This document shows, piece by piece, positions 17,072-25,807 of a stretch of DNA of 64,000 bases (the stretch's first letter is position 1; each line of letters starts with the position of its first letter). Under the pieces are notes generated by a model that was given only the letters and a program-made list of their open reading frames with translations, was not told the origin of the DNA and ran no database searches. Source of the DNA: Nocardia flavorosea NBRC 108225 (GTDB lineage Bacteria; Actinomycetota; Actinomycetes; Mycobacteriales; Mycobacteriaceae); contig NZ_BDCG01000027.1 of the NCBI RefSeq assembly GCF_001613385.1, forward strand, positions 22,502 through 86,501, in the 5' to 3' direction. The position numbers and the translations under genes were made by a program.

Positions 17072-17932
17072 TCAGAACTCGTTCGGCGGTGGGTAGTCCA
17101 GGTAATACCGGCCGGCGATCTCGACGACTTTCGGCTCGATCGTCACCAGCGGCCGGACCGCCGCTGCCGCCAGTTCGGCGACCTCGGCGAGACCGTCGAG
17201 GCTCCGGCAGGTATGACTGGTCGGGGCCATCATCTCGAGCTCACCGGCGCGGGCCGCATCGGCCGCGGCCCGGACCGGTAGCCAGAGCGTGCGATCCGCC
17301 TCGCGGGGCACCGCGCCCACCCGCTGGCCGTCCGGCAGCGCCGCGACGAAGAAGCGGGTATCGAAACGGCGTGGCTCCTGCGCGGGGGTGATCCAGTGCG
17401 CCCAGGCATACAGCAGATCGGCCCGCAGCACGAGTCCGCGCGCCAGGAGGAATTCCCGCAGCGACAGGCGTTTCGCCTCCAGATCGGCGCGGGCCTCCCG
17501 GAGGTCCGCCGTCGATGTATCCGCGACGACGGTGCCGCCGTCCGGGCCGGCGAACAAGACACCGGTCTCTTCGAAAGTCTCCCGGACCGCCGCGACGACC
17601 AGGGCACCGGCGAGCTCGGCCGGGCAGCCCAGGATGTCCGCCCATTCCTGCGCGGACGGGCCTACCCACGGGATGCCCGGCTCGGTATCCGAGCCCTGCA
17701 CACCGCCGCCGGGAAAGACGTGCATCCCGGCGGCGAAGGCCATGGTGGACTGGCGCCGAAGGAAGAGTGTCTCGACACCTCGCGGTGAATCTCGCAGCAG
17801 CACAACGGTCGCCGCGTCCCGTGGCCGGACCGCGTTGCCGTCGAACTCGGCCAGCTGTTTCACGCCGCGCGGGGAGAGCGGGCGCAGAGAATCCGCCCGC
17901 TCACTCGTCGCAGATCCATCCGTCTTCGTCAT
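17072..17932 (-). CDS. Nudix hydrolase, NUDT19-like
   Basis: A 286-residue Nudix protein. The usual 23-residue box is interrupted: FPGGG (73-77) is separated by about 37 residues from RETFEETG (117-124). Such an insertion is characteristic of eukaryotic NUDT19/RP2p, a CoA diphosphatase. LFLRRQSTMAFAAGMHVFPGG also resembles the CoA-binding motif preceding the box in CoA pyrophosphatases. Acyl-CoA turnover is thus a reasonable inference here. I chose the ATG at 17932 (GGAGCGGG upstream); an in-frame start at 18010 would overlap the promoter of the divergent FadE gene. Confidence 0.85.
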   Translation of the reverse strand: MTKTDGSATSERADSLRPLSPRGVKQLAEFDGNAVRPRDAATVVLLRDSPRGVETLFLRRQSTMAFAAGMHVFPGGGVQGSDTEPGIPWVGPSAQEWADILGCPAELAGALVVAAVRETFEETGVLFAGPDGGTVVADTSTADLREARADLEAKRLSLREFLLARGLVLRADLLYAWAHWITPAQEPRRFDTRFFVAALPDGQRVGAVPREADRTLWLPVRAAADAARAGELEMMAPTSHTCRSLDGLAEVAELAAAAVRPLVTIEPKVVEIAGRYYLDYPPPNEF

Positions 17933-18117
17933 GTAGCACCCGCTCCACGTCGTCCGGGCCGCGCGGAGTAGCCCGGTTCGAATCAACGAATCGCCGAACA
18001 CCGACGGCAAATAGTTATATGATACATCTATACTAGACGTTGGCGCTTCGGCGCAGCTCTATCACGCCGAAAGGGGCCGTAATTGTCCACGACACATCCC
18101 GGCGGGGCCGGTCCGGC
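17933..18117. promoter_or_regulatory. Divergent promoter region Nudix / FadE
   Basis: An AT-rich island at 18008-18036 holds an imperfect dyad, TAGTTATA (18012-18019) and TATACTA (18029-18035), in an otherwise GC-rich spacer. It is a candidate operator or -10 region for one or both genes. Confidence 0.4.
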
Positions 18118-19338
18118 ATGAACATCGACTATCCACCGGACGTAGCCGATTTCCGCACAGAGGTACGCGCCTTCCTGGAGCGCGAACTCCCCGAAGGATG
18201 GCGCGGACTCGGCCACCTGGACGAAGAGGAGGCGCGTGCGTTCACCGCGTGGTGGCGTACCCGGCTCGCCGAATCCGGATACCTCACGCCCAGCTGGCCC
18301 CGCGAGTACGGCGGAGCCGGCCTCAGTCGGCTGCAGCAGGTGGTGCTGGCCGAAGAGTTCGCCGCCGCGGGTGTGCCGCTGAACGGCAAGAACGACGTGT
18401 TCTCGATCAAGATGATCGGCAATCTGCTACTGCGCTATGGCACCGAGGAGCAGCAGCGGCGCTTCCTGCCGCGGATCGTGAGCGGCGAGGACCGGTGGTG
18501 CCAGGGCTTTTCCGAACCCGGCGCCGGCTCCGACCTGGCGGGTCTGCGGACCCGCGCGCGGCTGGAGGACGACACCTGGGTCATCGACGGGCAGAAGATC
18601 TGGACCTCGGATGCGCGCACCGCGAACTGGATTTTCGTCCTGGTGCGCAGCGATCCGGACGCTTCCCGGCACCGGGGTATCACCATGCTGCTGGTGCCGA
18701 TGGACCAGCCCGGTATCACGGTCCGGCCGATCTCCATGCTCAGCGGGGGTGACAACTTCAACGAGGTCTACTTCGACGGTGCCCGCACGGCCCGGGAGAA
18801 CGTGGTGATCGGCCCCGGCGAGGGTTGGACGGCGGCGATGGCCCTGCTCGGGCTCGAGCGCGGCGACGAGGCAGCCACCAACCCGATCTACTTCCAGGCC
18901 GAGGTCGATCGGCTCATCGCCCTGGCGAAGGAACGCGGCCACGCCCGCGACGGTGCCGTCCGCGACGATCTCGCCCGCGCCTATACCCGCGCCCAGATCA
19001 TGCGCTATCTGGGTATGCAAACCCTGACCGGTTGGCTCGCCGGCAAGACTCCGGGTCGCGACGCGTCGATTTCGAAACTGTACTGGAGCGAGCATCACCG
19101 CAAGACAACCGATCTCGCGGTGGATCTGCTCGGCGCCGAAGCACTGGCGCCCACGGGCCGCCGGCCGATCCGGCACTACCGCGCGGACGATCCCGATGCC
19201 CCGAACTCATCGGGGTCCTGGGTCGGCACCTGGATGATCGCGATATCCGGCACCATCTACGCCGGTACCTCGGAAATTCAGCGCAACATCCTGGCCGAAT
19301 CCGTACTGGGCCTGCCGAAAGAGCCCCGGCCCGTCTGA
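18118..19338 (+). CDS. Acyl-CoA dehydrogenase (FadE), copy 1 of a close pair
   Basis: A 406-residue flavin acyl-CoA dehydrogenase that would make a 2,3-enoyl-CoA. Typical segments are CQGFSEPGAGSDLAGL, DGQKIWTSDARTANWIF and the C-terminal GTIYAGTSEIQRNILAESVLG. The ATG at 18118 is chosen because the downstream MNIDYPP start is shared exactly with the paralogue at 60158-61378, which has the same length and very similar sequence throughout. A ligase gene begins 50 bases downstream, so the two are probably cotranscribed. Confidence 0.93.
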   Translation: MNIDYPPDVADFRTEVRAFLERELPEGWRGLGHLDEEEARAFTAWWRTRLAESGYLTPSWPREYGGAGLSRLQQVVLAEEFAAAGVPLNGKNDVFSIKMIGNLLLRYGTEEQQRRFLPRIVSGEDRWCQGFSEPGAGSDLAGLRTRARLEDDTWVIDGQKIWTSDARTANWIFVLVRSDPDASRHRGITMLLVPMDQPGITVRPISMLSGGDNFNEVYFDGARTARENVVIGPGEGWTAAMALLGLERGDEAATNPIYFQAEVDRLIALAKERGHARDGAVRDDLARAYTRAQIMRYLGMQTLTGWLAGKTPGRDASISKLYWSEHHRKTTDLAVDLLGAEALAPTGRRPIRHYRADDPDAPNSSGSWVGTWMIAISGTIYAGTSEIQRNILAESVLGLPKEPRPV

Positions 19339-19388
19339 TCAAGCCCCGCAGGCATTTTCGCCATCCTGTCGCCGAATCCGGAGAATTC

Positions 19389-20870
19389 ATGTACGAGGAT
19401 TACCAGCCTTCCCCACTCCAGACCTGGACGCAGCGCGTGCTGGGCCACCTCCGGCAGGATCCGGAGCGGACCGCACTGGTCGAGGCGACCCCGGATGGTC
19501 CCCGCACCTGGTCGCGAGCCAGGTTCAGCACCATGATCAGCGGCGGCGCGGAACTGCTGCTGCGGGAGTCGCCCACACCCGGCGACCTGGTGCCGGCCCT
19601 GCTGACCACCCGCCCGAACTCGATCGCCCTACTGGTCGCAGGCGCCATTACCAACCGCCCGCTGGCTCCGCTGGCGCCCCGGATGACCGAGCCCGAACTG
19701 CTTGCCTGCTTGAACCGGCTGACCGGTGATCTGCTGGTCACCGAACCCGATTACGCCGAACTCGCCACCCGCCTCGGCGCGGAAACCGGCAAGCGCGTCA
19801 TCGTGATCGACGGAGAGCTCGCCGGGAACGGCCGGCTGGAGCCGAATACCGACCCGGACCGGGTCGTGCTGGCGATGCATACTTCGGGGACGACCGGGCT
19901 TCCCAAACGCGTCGGGGTCGCCGACTTCGCGCTCGGGCGGCGGGCCGACGTCAACGGTTACCTCCTCGGTCTCCGACCGGGAGATCGCGTCGTCACGACC
20001 TCGCTGTTCCACCATGTCGGCGGCCTCGGCAATATCGCGGTGGCACTCGGTAACGGGGTATCGCTGGCGGTGTTCCCGGCGTTCTCGGTGGAGGCGTGGA
20101 AGGCGCTCGATGCCGCGCGGCCCACCCACGCGGTCACCATTCCCCCGGTTTTCGAGATGCTGCTGTCGGCGGACGCCCTGGCGTCGAGCAGTCTGCGGGT
20201 GCTCGGCTACGGCGGCGCCCCGATCCATCCGGAAACGATGCGACGGATCCAGCTCGTGATGCCCGACGCGGAGTTCGTCAATCTTTTCGGTCAGACCGAG
20301 GGTTCACCGGTCGCCGTGCTCACCCCCGAGGATCACCGGCTGGCCGCCGGCGCCCGGCCGGAGCTGCTGAAGTCGGTGGGCCGCGCGGCGCCGGGGGTGG
20401 AGCTGCGGATCCACGAACCGGACGAGGAGGGCGTCGGCGAGGTGTGGGCCAAGTGTCCACACTCGTTCCTCGTCGACACCCAGGGCTGGCAACGCACCGG
20501 CGATCTCGGCCGGATCGACGATGACGGATACCTGTATCTCGTCGGACGCCGCGGCGACAAGATCATCCGGGGCGGCGAGAACGTTTACCCGCTCGAGGTC
20601 GAACAAGTCCTGCTCACGCACCCACAGGTGCGCGAGGCGATTGTCGTCGGTGTGCCGGATCGGCGGCTCGGCGAAACGATCAAGGCGTATATCGTCGCCG
20701 ACGATGCCGAACCCGACCCGGAGACGCTGCGGGCCTACACCCGGGCCCGGCTGGCCGGATTCAAGGTGCCGGTCGCCTGGGAGTTCATCGCGGATATGCC
20801 CCGTAACCCGAACGGTAAAATCCTGCGCCGGGTCCTCGCGGAACGCGCCGCAGCAGAGGTCGCCGGCTGA
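19389..20870 (+). CDS. Acyl-CoA synthetase (AMP-forming)
   Basis: A 493-residue ANL-family ligase. The phosphate-binding loop is HTSGTTGLPKRVG, followed by NLFGQTEGSPV, the GDL hinge (WQRTGDLGRIDDDG), GGENVYPLEVE and the catalytic lysine in NPNGKILRR. The ATG at 19389 fits the family's N-terminus; the longer open frame upstream only shadows the FadE gene. It is placed directly after the FadE gene, so product and substrate may be linked. The ORF ends at a convergent junction with a strong hairpin. Confidence 0.9.
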   Translation: MYEDYQPSPLQTWTQRVLGHLRQDPERTALVEATPDGPRTWSRARFSTMISGGAELLLRESPTPGDLVPALLTTRPNSIALLVAGAITNRPLAPLAPRMTEPELLACLNRLTGDLLVTEPDYAELATRLGAETGKRVIVIDGELAGNGRLEPNTDPDRVVLAMHTSGTTGLPKRVGVADFALGRRADVNGYLLGLRPGDRVVTTSLFHHVGGLGNIAVALGNGVSLAVFPAFSVEAWKALDAARPTHAVTIPPVFEMLLSADALASSSLRVLGYGGAPIHPETMRRIQLVMPDAEFVNLFGQTEGSPVAVLTPEDHRLAAGARPELLKSVGRAAPGVELRIHEPDEEGVGEVWAKCPHSFLVDTQGWQRTGDLGRIDDDGYLYLVGRRGDKIIRGGENVYPLEVEQVLLTHPQVREAIVVGVPDRRLGETIKAYIVADDAEPDPETLRAYTRARLAGFKVPVAWEFIADMPRNPNGKILRRVLAERAAAEVAG

Positions 20871-20887
20871 TCTCCCCGGGACGCTGA

Positions 20888-20912
20888 GCCCCCGGGCCCG
20901 GAGCCCGGGGGC
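20888..20912. terminator. GC-rich hairpin between convergent ligases
   Basis: Perfect 10-base arms GCCCCCGGGC (20888-20897) and GCCCGGGGGC (20903-20912) enclose a 5-base loop. They lie in the 47-base gap between the stops at 20870 (+) and 20918 (-), so the hairpin can act on both strands. Confidence 0.75.
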
Positions 20913-20917
20913 CTGCC

Positions 20918-22567
20918 TCAGTCGAGCGCGGCGGCCCGATCCCGCAGCACGTTCTTGAGGACCTTCATGCTGGAGTTGCGTGGGAGCGCATCGAGGGCGA
21001 TCATCCGGCGCGGGCGTTTGAAGTTGGCGATACGCTCGGCCGACCAGGACAGGAACTCCTGCTCGGTCAACGTCGCCCCGTCCCGGACCACCACATAGGC
21101 GACCGGAACTTCGCCCAGCCGCGCGTCCGGCGCACCCACCACGGCGATCGACTCCACGTCCGGATGGTGCCCCAGAATGCGTTCCACCTCCGCCGGGTAC
21201 ACATTGAACCCGCCGACGAGAATCATGTCCTTGATCCGATCGGTGATCCGGAAGTAGCCGTCCTGGTCGCGTACGGCGACATCACCCGTATGCAACCAGC
21301 CGTCGGAGTCGATCGCCTCGCTCGTGCGTTCCGGGTCCTCCCAGTAGCCGGAGGTGACGTTGTATCCACGCACCCAGAGTTCCCCGGGCTCACCGGGCGC
21401 GACGTCGGCCCCGTCGCCGTCCACGAGCCGAACCTCGACCTCCCAGGCCGGTCGGCCGACCGTGTGCACGATGTGGTCGAGGCTGTCGGACGGGACCGAT
21501 GTCGTCACCAGCGCGGATGCCTCGGTCAGCCCGTAGCCGCTCCATATCCCCTCGGGCCGCAGCTCGTCCCGGATCCGGGACGCGAGCTCCGGCGCCACGA
21601 CCGTCGAGGAAGCCATGACGTTACGGATGGAGGAGAGATCGAATTCCGGCCGCCGCGGCGAGTCCAAGATGGCCTGGAACACCGTCGGCGGCCCGTACAG
21701 GATCGACACACGTTCCTGTTCGATACGCCGCATCACTTCGTCGACGTCGAGGGTGGCCTGCGGCAGGATGGTGACCCCGTGTACCAGGCACGCCATCCAC
21801 CCGGCCTTGTATCCGAAGCAGTGGAAGAACGGCGGGATGATCAGGTAGCGGTCCGCGCGGCGGAATCCCATCAGCTTCGAGTAGTAGCCATGGGACCGCA
21901 GCGACTGCCCGTGCGTGAGCACGACACCTTTCGGGTGACCCGTGGTCCCCGAGGTGAACATGATGTCGGACACCGAATCCGGCCCGATCGCGTCGATGGC
22001 CGCCACCGCCTGCTCGACCGGCAATGCCGCGCCACCGGCGAGGAATTCGCCCCAGCCGATCCGGCCGTCGCCTGCGGTTCCGGTGAGCAGCACCGTCGCC
22101 CGGGGGCGCAGCACCGCGCTGTCCGGGTCCGCGCGGCGCAGCATCTCGAGGTAGTCGTTGCCGAGGAAATCGTCGGCGACGAACAGCAGCCGGGCGCCGC
22201 TCTTGCGGAGGATGTAGGCCGCCTCTTCGCCCTTGAAGCGGGTGTTCATCGGTACGAGGACCGCACCGGCACCCAGGGCGCCGAGGGCCGCGAGAATCCA
22301 GCGGCCGCAGTTGGGAGCCCAGATCGCGACCCGGTCACCCGGGCGCACACCCAGCGCCTGCACAGCGCGCACGGCGAGCAGCATCTCATCGTCGAGTTCG
22401 GCGAAGGTGCGGCGACCGTCCTCACCGACTAGCGCCGTCCCGTCCGGGTAGGACGCAGCGGTCTGCCGCAAGGCATTCGGAATGTTCCGGCACCGGAGGT
22501 CGTAGCGGATCCGCAGTTCTTCCGGGATGTACCACCAGGGATCCGTCGCCGAGGTGTGATCGGGCAT
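20918..22567 (-). CDS. Acyl-CoA synthetase (AMP-forming), FadD3-like
   Basis: A 549-residue ligase with intact FTSGTTGHPKGVV, GYGLTEAS, WLHTGDVAVRDQDG and GGFNVYPAEVE motifs. The C-terminal lysine is retained in SSMKVLK, although the usual preceding Gly is Met. The overall pattern resembles actinobacterial FadD3-type ligases, which act on cyclic propanoate side chains, but that is a resemblance only. The start ATG at 22567 has AAGGGAG upstream. A crotonase gene (23359 to 22610) lies just upstream on the same strand, suggesting an operon of two crotonases and this ligase. Confidence 0.9.
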   Translation of the reverse strand: MPDHTSATDPWWYIPEELRIRYDLRCRNIPNALRQTAASYPDGTALVGEDGRRTFAELDDEMLLAVRAVQALGVRPGDRVAIWAPNCGRWILAALGALGAGAVLVPMNTRFKGEEAAYILRKSGARLLFVADDFLGNDYLEMLRRADPDSAVLRPRATVLLTGTAGDGRIGWGEFLAGGAALPVEQAVAAIDAIGPDSVSDIMFTSGTTGHPKGVVLTHGQSLRSHGYYSKLMGFRRADRYLIIPPFFHCFGYKAGWMACLVHGVTILPQATLDVDEVMRRIEQERVSILYGPPTVFQAILDSPRRPEFDLSSIRNVMASSTVVAPELASRIRDELRPEGIWSGYGLTEASALVTTSVPSDSLDHIVHTVGRPAWEVEVRLVDGDGADVAPGEPGELWVRGYNVTSGYWEDPERTSEAIDSDGWLHTGDVAVRDQDGYFRITDRIKDMILVGGFNVYPAEVERILGHHPDVESIAVVGAPDARLGEVPVAYVVVRDGATLTEQEFLSWSAERIANFKRPRRMIALDALPRNSSMKVLKNVLRDRAAALD

Positions 22568-22609
22568 CTGTTCATTACTCCCTTGACGAGCCGGTGGCCG
22601 CGGTGCGTC

Positions 22610-23359
22610 TCAGCGCGATGTTCCGATTTCCGACCGGGGTACCAGCTGACCCCGCGCGGCGCGGCGTGCCTCCCGTTCGGCGAATTCATGGGTCAGCGCC
22701 TCCGGCAGGGTGTGCTCCGCGCTGTACCGGTACAGCGCAAGCAATTCCCGCACCACATACGGGTCGTGCGCGGCAATGGTCTCGGCGATCCCGCGGGCCA
22801 CCGCCGGCAGATCCTCATGCGGGACGACTCGGGACACCAGCCCATTGCGCAACGCCTCGTCGGCGTCGAGCACCCGCCCGGTCAGCGACATATCGAGGGC
22901 GAGCCGCCATCCCACCGCCCGCGGTAGCCGCACACTCATCCCACCGCCCGGCAGGATCCCCACCTTCGCATGGGTGTCGGCGAATCGTGCCCGGTCGGAG
23001 GCGATGAGCAGATTCAGGCCCAGCACGAGTTCGAGGCCGCCGGTCGCGACCGGACCGTCGATCGCCCCGATCGTGGGCTTGGCCGACTCCGCGATGCCGG
23101 TGATCACGGCCGTCGCACCTACCGGTGGACGTCCCGTCCGGGTGAACTCCTTGAGATCGAGACCGGCGCAGAAGGCCGGGCCCGCGGCGGTCAGCAAAAT
23201 AGCGCGAACCGACTCCGTGGCCTGCGCCCGGCTCAGGCAGGCGGTGAGGGCGGCCGCCAGCTCCGAATTGATCGCGTTACGGGCGGACGGCCGGTTGAGC
23301 ATTATGGTCGCCACCCCAGCGGACTCGCTGTAGACCACTACATCATCGGTCGTTGCCAT
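22610..23359 (-). CDS. Crotonase family protein, one ECH glutamate missing
   Basis: A 249-residue crotonase. The oxyanion-hole segment (FCAGLDLKEF and GGLELVLG) is present, and the first hydratase glutamate is kept in LELV. The second, which in rat enoyl-CoA hydratase lies in PEILLG, is replaced by His in FADTHAKVG. It may be an isomerase or another crotonase rather than a classical hydratase. AGGAGG precedes the ATG. The gene lies between another crotonase and the ligase on the same strand. Confidence 0.88.
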   Translation of the reverse strand: MATTDDVVVYSESAGVATIMLNRPSARNAINSELAAALTACLSRAQATESVRAILLTAAGPAFCAGLDLKEFTRTGRPPVGATAVITGIAESAKPTIGAIDGPVATGGLELVLGLNLLIASDRARFADTHAKVGILPGGGMSVRLPRAVGWRLALDMSLTGRVLDADEALRNGLVSRVVPHEDLPAVARGIAETIAAHDPYVVRELLALYRYSAEHTLPEALTHEFAEREARRAARGQLVPRSEIGTSR

Positions 23360-23383
23360 GTAATCCTCCTGATCGATCGGGTT

Positions 23384-24148
23384 TCACCGGCCCTGCCACA
23401 CCGGCGACCGCTTTTCCGCGAAGGCTCGAGCGCCTTCCTTCGCGTCCGCCGAGAACAGCACCGGGTCGGCGATTTCCCGTTGCCGCTCCCAGCGTTCGGC
23501 GCCGGACCAGTTCCGTGCCGCGACGAGTACTGCTTTGCTGGCCTCAACGGCCAGCGGGCCGTTGGCGGCAATCTCCGCCGCGAGTTCGCGCGCCGCGGCG
23601 AGCGCACCACCGGGTTCGGTCAGCCGATTCACCAGCCCCCACCGGGCGGCATCTTCGGCCCCGAAGGATCGGCCGGTGAGGGCATACTCCATCGCGATGC
23701 CGGCGGGGATGCGCTCGGGCAACCGCAGCAGTCCACCGCCGGCCGCAACCAGAGACCGCTTGACCTCGGGCAGCCCGAATCGCGCGTCCCGTGCCGAGAC
23801 GATCAGGTCGCAGGCCAAGGCGATCTCGCAGCCGCCCGCGACGGCATGCCCCTCGACGGCCGCGATCATCGGCTTCCGCGGCGGGGTGATCGCGATACCG
23901 GCCAGCCCGCGCCCTTCGATTCGTGGGATCTCACCGTTCAGGAAAGCCTTCAGATCCATTCCGGCACAGAATGTCCCGCCGGCCCCGGTGATGATGCCGA
24001 GGACCAGCGAGGGATCCTCGTCGAGCCGGTCGACCGCGGCGGCCACCGCGTGCGCGGCAGCCTCGTTCACCGCGTTGCGGACATCGGGCCGGTTCAAGGT
24101 GATGATCAGGATATTGCCCGTGCGTTCGGTGAGAACCTCGTCCGGCAC
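23384..24148 (-). CDS. Enoyl-CoA hydratase (crotonase), both glutamates present
   Basis: A 254-residue crotonase retaining both catalytic glutamates, in GGCEIALACDL and in FGLPEVKRSL, plus the oxyanion-hole FCAGMDLKAF. It is therefore a good candidate for a genuine 2-enoyl-CoA hydratase. The GTG start at 24148 has GAGAAGGGA upstream. It is the first gene of the minus-strand set crotonase, crotonase, ligase, and its promoter region is shared with the divergent MFS transporter. Confidence 0.92.
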   Translation of the reverse strand: MPDEVLTERTGNILIITLNRPDVRNAVNEAAAHAVAAAVDRLDEDPSLVLGIITGAGGTFCAGMDLKAFLNGEIPRIEGRGLAGIAITPPRKPMIAAVEGHAVAGGCEIALACDLIVSARDARFGLPEVKRSLVAAGGGLLRLPERIPAGIAMEYALTGRSFGAEDAARWGLVNRLTEPGGALAAARELAAEIAANGPLAVEASKAVLVAARNWSGAERWERQREIADPVLFSADAKEGARAFAEKRSPVWQGR

Positions 24149-24222
24149 TGTCTCGCCCGTCCCTTCTCAGCGGATTCGGCCGATGTGCGGCGAATCTCTC
24201 AACAGAAGAAACCTTAACCGAT

Positions 24223-24235
24223 AGATAATTTATCT
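24223..24235. promoter_or_regulatory. AT-rich palindrome AGATAATTTATCT
   Basis: A 13-base palindrome (symmetric except for its central base) lies 75 bases upstream of the crotonase start and 170 bases before the MFS leader ORF. It sits in a wider AT-rich patch (24212-24241) and shares the TTTATCT core with sites near 49811 and 62504. Confidence 0.5.
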
Positions 24236-24407
24236 GCTATCACCGCAGCCGTCCCGGCTTTCCGCCATTGACCGCCCAGCAAGCCGCTTATACAGTTTAC
24301 TCATTGCGCCCAAGAGTGGGACGCATCACACGAGACTTCCCGCGGCGGATGCGCCGCGTGGCGCGTTCCGCGGTTCTCGGTCCAACTTCCAGCGTCGGAG
24401 GTACCCC

Positions 24408-24440
24408 ATGCCGTTCGAAACTCCCCCGGACCCCCCGTGA
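24408..24440 (+). CDS. Possible 10-codon leader peptide MPFETPPDPP
   Basis: A tiny frame starting ATG at 24408, seven to eight bases after GGAGG, encodes M-P-F-E-T-P-P-D-P-P. Its TGA (24438-24440) overlaps the GTG start of the MFS gene (24437). The transporter has no good ribosome-binding site of its own. The peptide may therefore carry ribosomes to it by coupled translation. The proline pairs directly before the stop could slow ribosomes. This is inferred from sequence alone. Confidence 0.45.
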   Translation: MPFETPPDPP

Positions 24441-25807
24441 GCGCGCCCCCCTCACCACCACGCCGGCAGGCCCGGCGCGCGTCCCTTGCCGGAATGCTCG
24501 GCACGCTCGTCGAGTACTACGACTTCAGCGTCTATGCCTTCCTCGCCGCTATCTTCGCGCCGTCGTTCTTTCCGGCGGGAAATCCGGCAGTTGCCACCCT
24601 GGGTGCGCTGCTGGTTTTCGCGTCGGCCTACCTGGTGCGGCCACTCGGCGGGATCGCCTTCGGCTGGATCGGCGACCGGGCCGGCCGCCGGACCGCACTC
24701 ACCGCGACGGTGCTCCTCATGGGATTCGCCTCCGTGGTGATCGGCCTGCTCCCCACCTACGCCTCCATCGGGATCCTCGCCCCCATCCTCCTGGTGCTGC
24801 TCCGGCTGCTCCAGGGATTCTCCGCAGGCGGTGAGCTGGTGGGAGCGCTCACGCTCGTCGCCGAATCCGCGACGCCGCGCCGGCGCGGGCTGATGTCCTC
24901 GCTGACCCCGGCCGGCTCGAGTTTCGGATTCGCACTGGCCACCGGTGTCGTCGGAGCCACCGCGTACTTCGTCGGGCAGGACGCGATGGAGGCCTGGGGC
25001 TGGCGTATCCCATTTCTGCTCTGCCTGCCGCTCACGGTGATCTGCCTGCTGGTGCGGGTGGGCCTCGAGGAAAGTCCCGAGTTCGAACGGGTGGACCGGC
25101 AGACCACAGAGGGACGCCGACCGGTCCGGGAGGTGCTGAAGGATCACAAGGCCGCGCTTGTTGTCGTCACGGTGCTCGCGTTCGCGCTGAACACCACCGG
25201 ATACGTCGGACTGACCTACGTCGCCGGATTCCTGCGTGACGTCCACGGCTTCTCCACCGCCATGGCCTCGACCCTCTCGGCGATCGTCATCGCAGTGTCG
25301 TGCGTCATCGGAATGCCGCTCGGTGGCATATTGACCGACCGTTTCGGCCGGCGTGCGGTATGCATCTGTGCCACCGCCACCATGGCTGTCCTGGCCCTGC
25401 CGATGTTCCTGCTCATGCAGTCCACCTCGGATACCCTCACGATCGGCGGGGCCTACCTTGTCATCATGGTGCTCAACGGGATCCAGACAGTGGCCGGGTT
25501 CTCGCTGTACACCAGTATCTTCCCGACTCGGGTGCGATACACGGGCACGGCGATCGGGCACAATCTCGGACTCATCGTCGGCGGTGGGTTCACCCCGTAC
25601 ATCGCCGCGCAACTGGTGCTCTGGTCCGGACAGCCGGTCGCACCCGCTCTCTGGATGATCGCCGGATCGATCGTCGGCATCATCGCGGTAGCCGCATCGG
25701 CGCGGATCCAGGACCTCATCCCCGATGCTCGCACCGTCACGGGGTCGGTCACCCCGGCTTCCGCCTCCCCCATACCCCAACCCGCGAAAGGAACGATCGA
25801 TGGCTGA
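24437..25807 (+). CDS. MFS transporter, MHS (metabolite:H+ symporter) type
   Basis: A 456-residue, 12-span major facilitator. The N-terminus GMLGTLVEYYDFSVYAFLAA and the loop GWIGDRAGRRTAL are typical of the ProP/KgtP/ShiA-like MHS group, which imports organic acids or zwitterions with protons. It probably takes up the pathway acid (inference). Its GTG start overlaps the stop of the preceding 10-codon frame, and its 3' end overlaps the following SDR by eight bases. Confidence 0.9.
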   Translation: MSAPPSPPRRQARRASLAGMLGTLVEYYDFSVYAFLAAIFAPSFFPAGNPAVATLGALLVFASAYLVRPLGGIAFGWIGDRAGRRTALTATVLLMGFASVVIGLLPTYASIGILAPILLVLLRLLQGFSAGGELVGALTLVAESATPRRRGLMSSLTPAGSSFGFALATGVVGATAYFVGQDAMEAWGWRIPFLLCLPLTVICLLVRVGLEESPEFERVDRQTTEGRRPVREVLKDHKAALVVVTVLAFALNTTGYVGLTYVAGFLRDVHGFSTAMASTLSAIVIAVSCVIGMPLGGILTDRFGRRAVCICATATMAVLALPMFLLMQSTSDTLTIGGAYLVIMVLNGIQTVAGFSLYTSIFPTRVRYTGTAIGHNLGLIVGGGFTPYIAAQLVLWSGQPVAPALWMIAGSIVGIIAVAASARIQDLIPDARTVTGSVTPASASPIPQPAKGTIDG

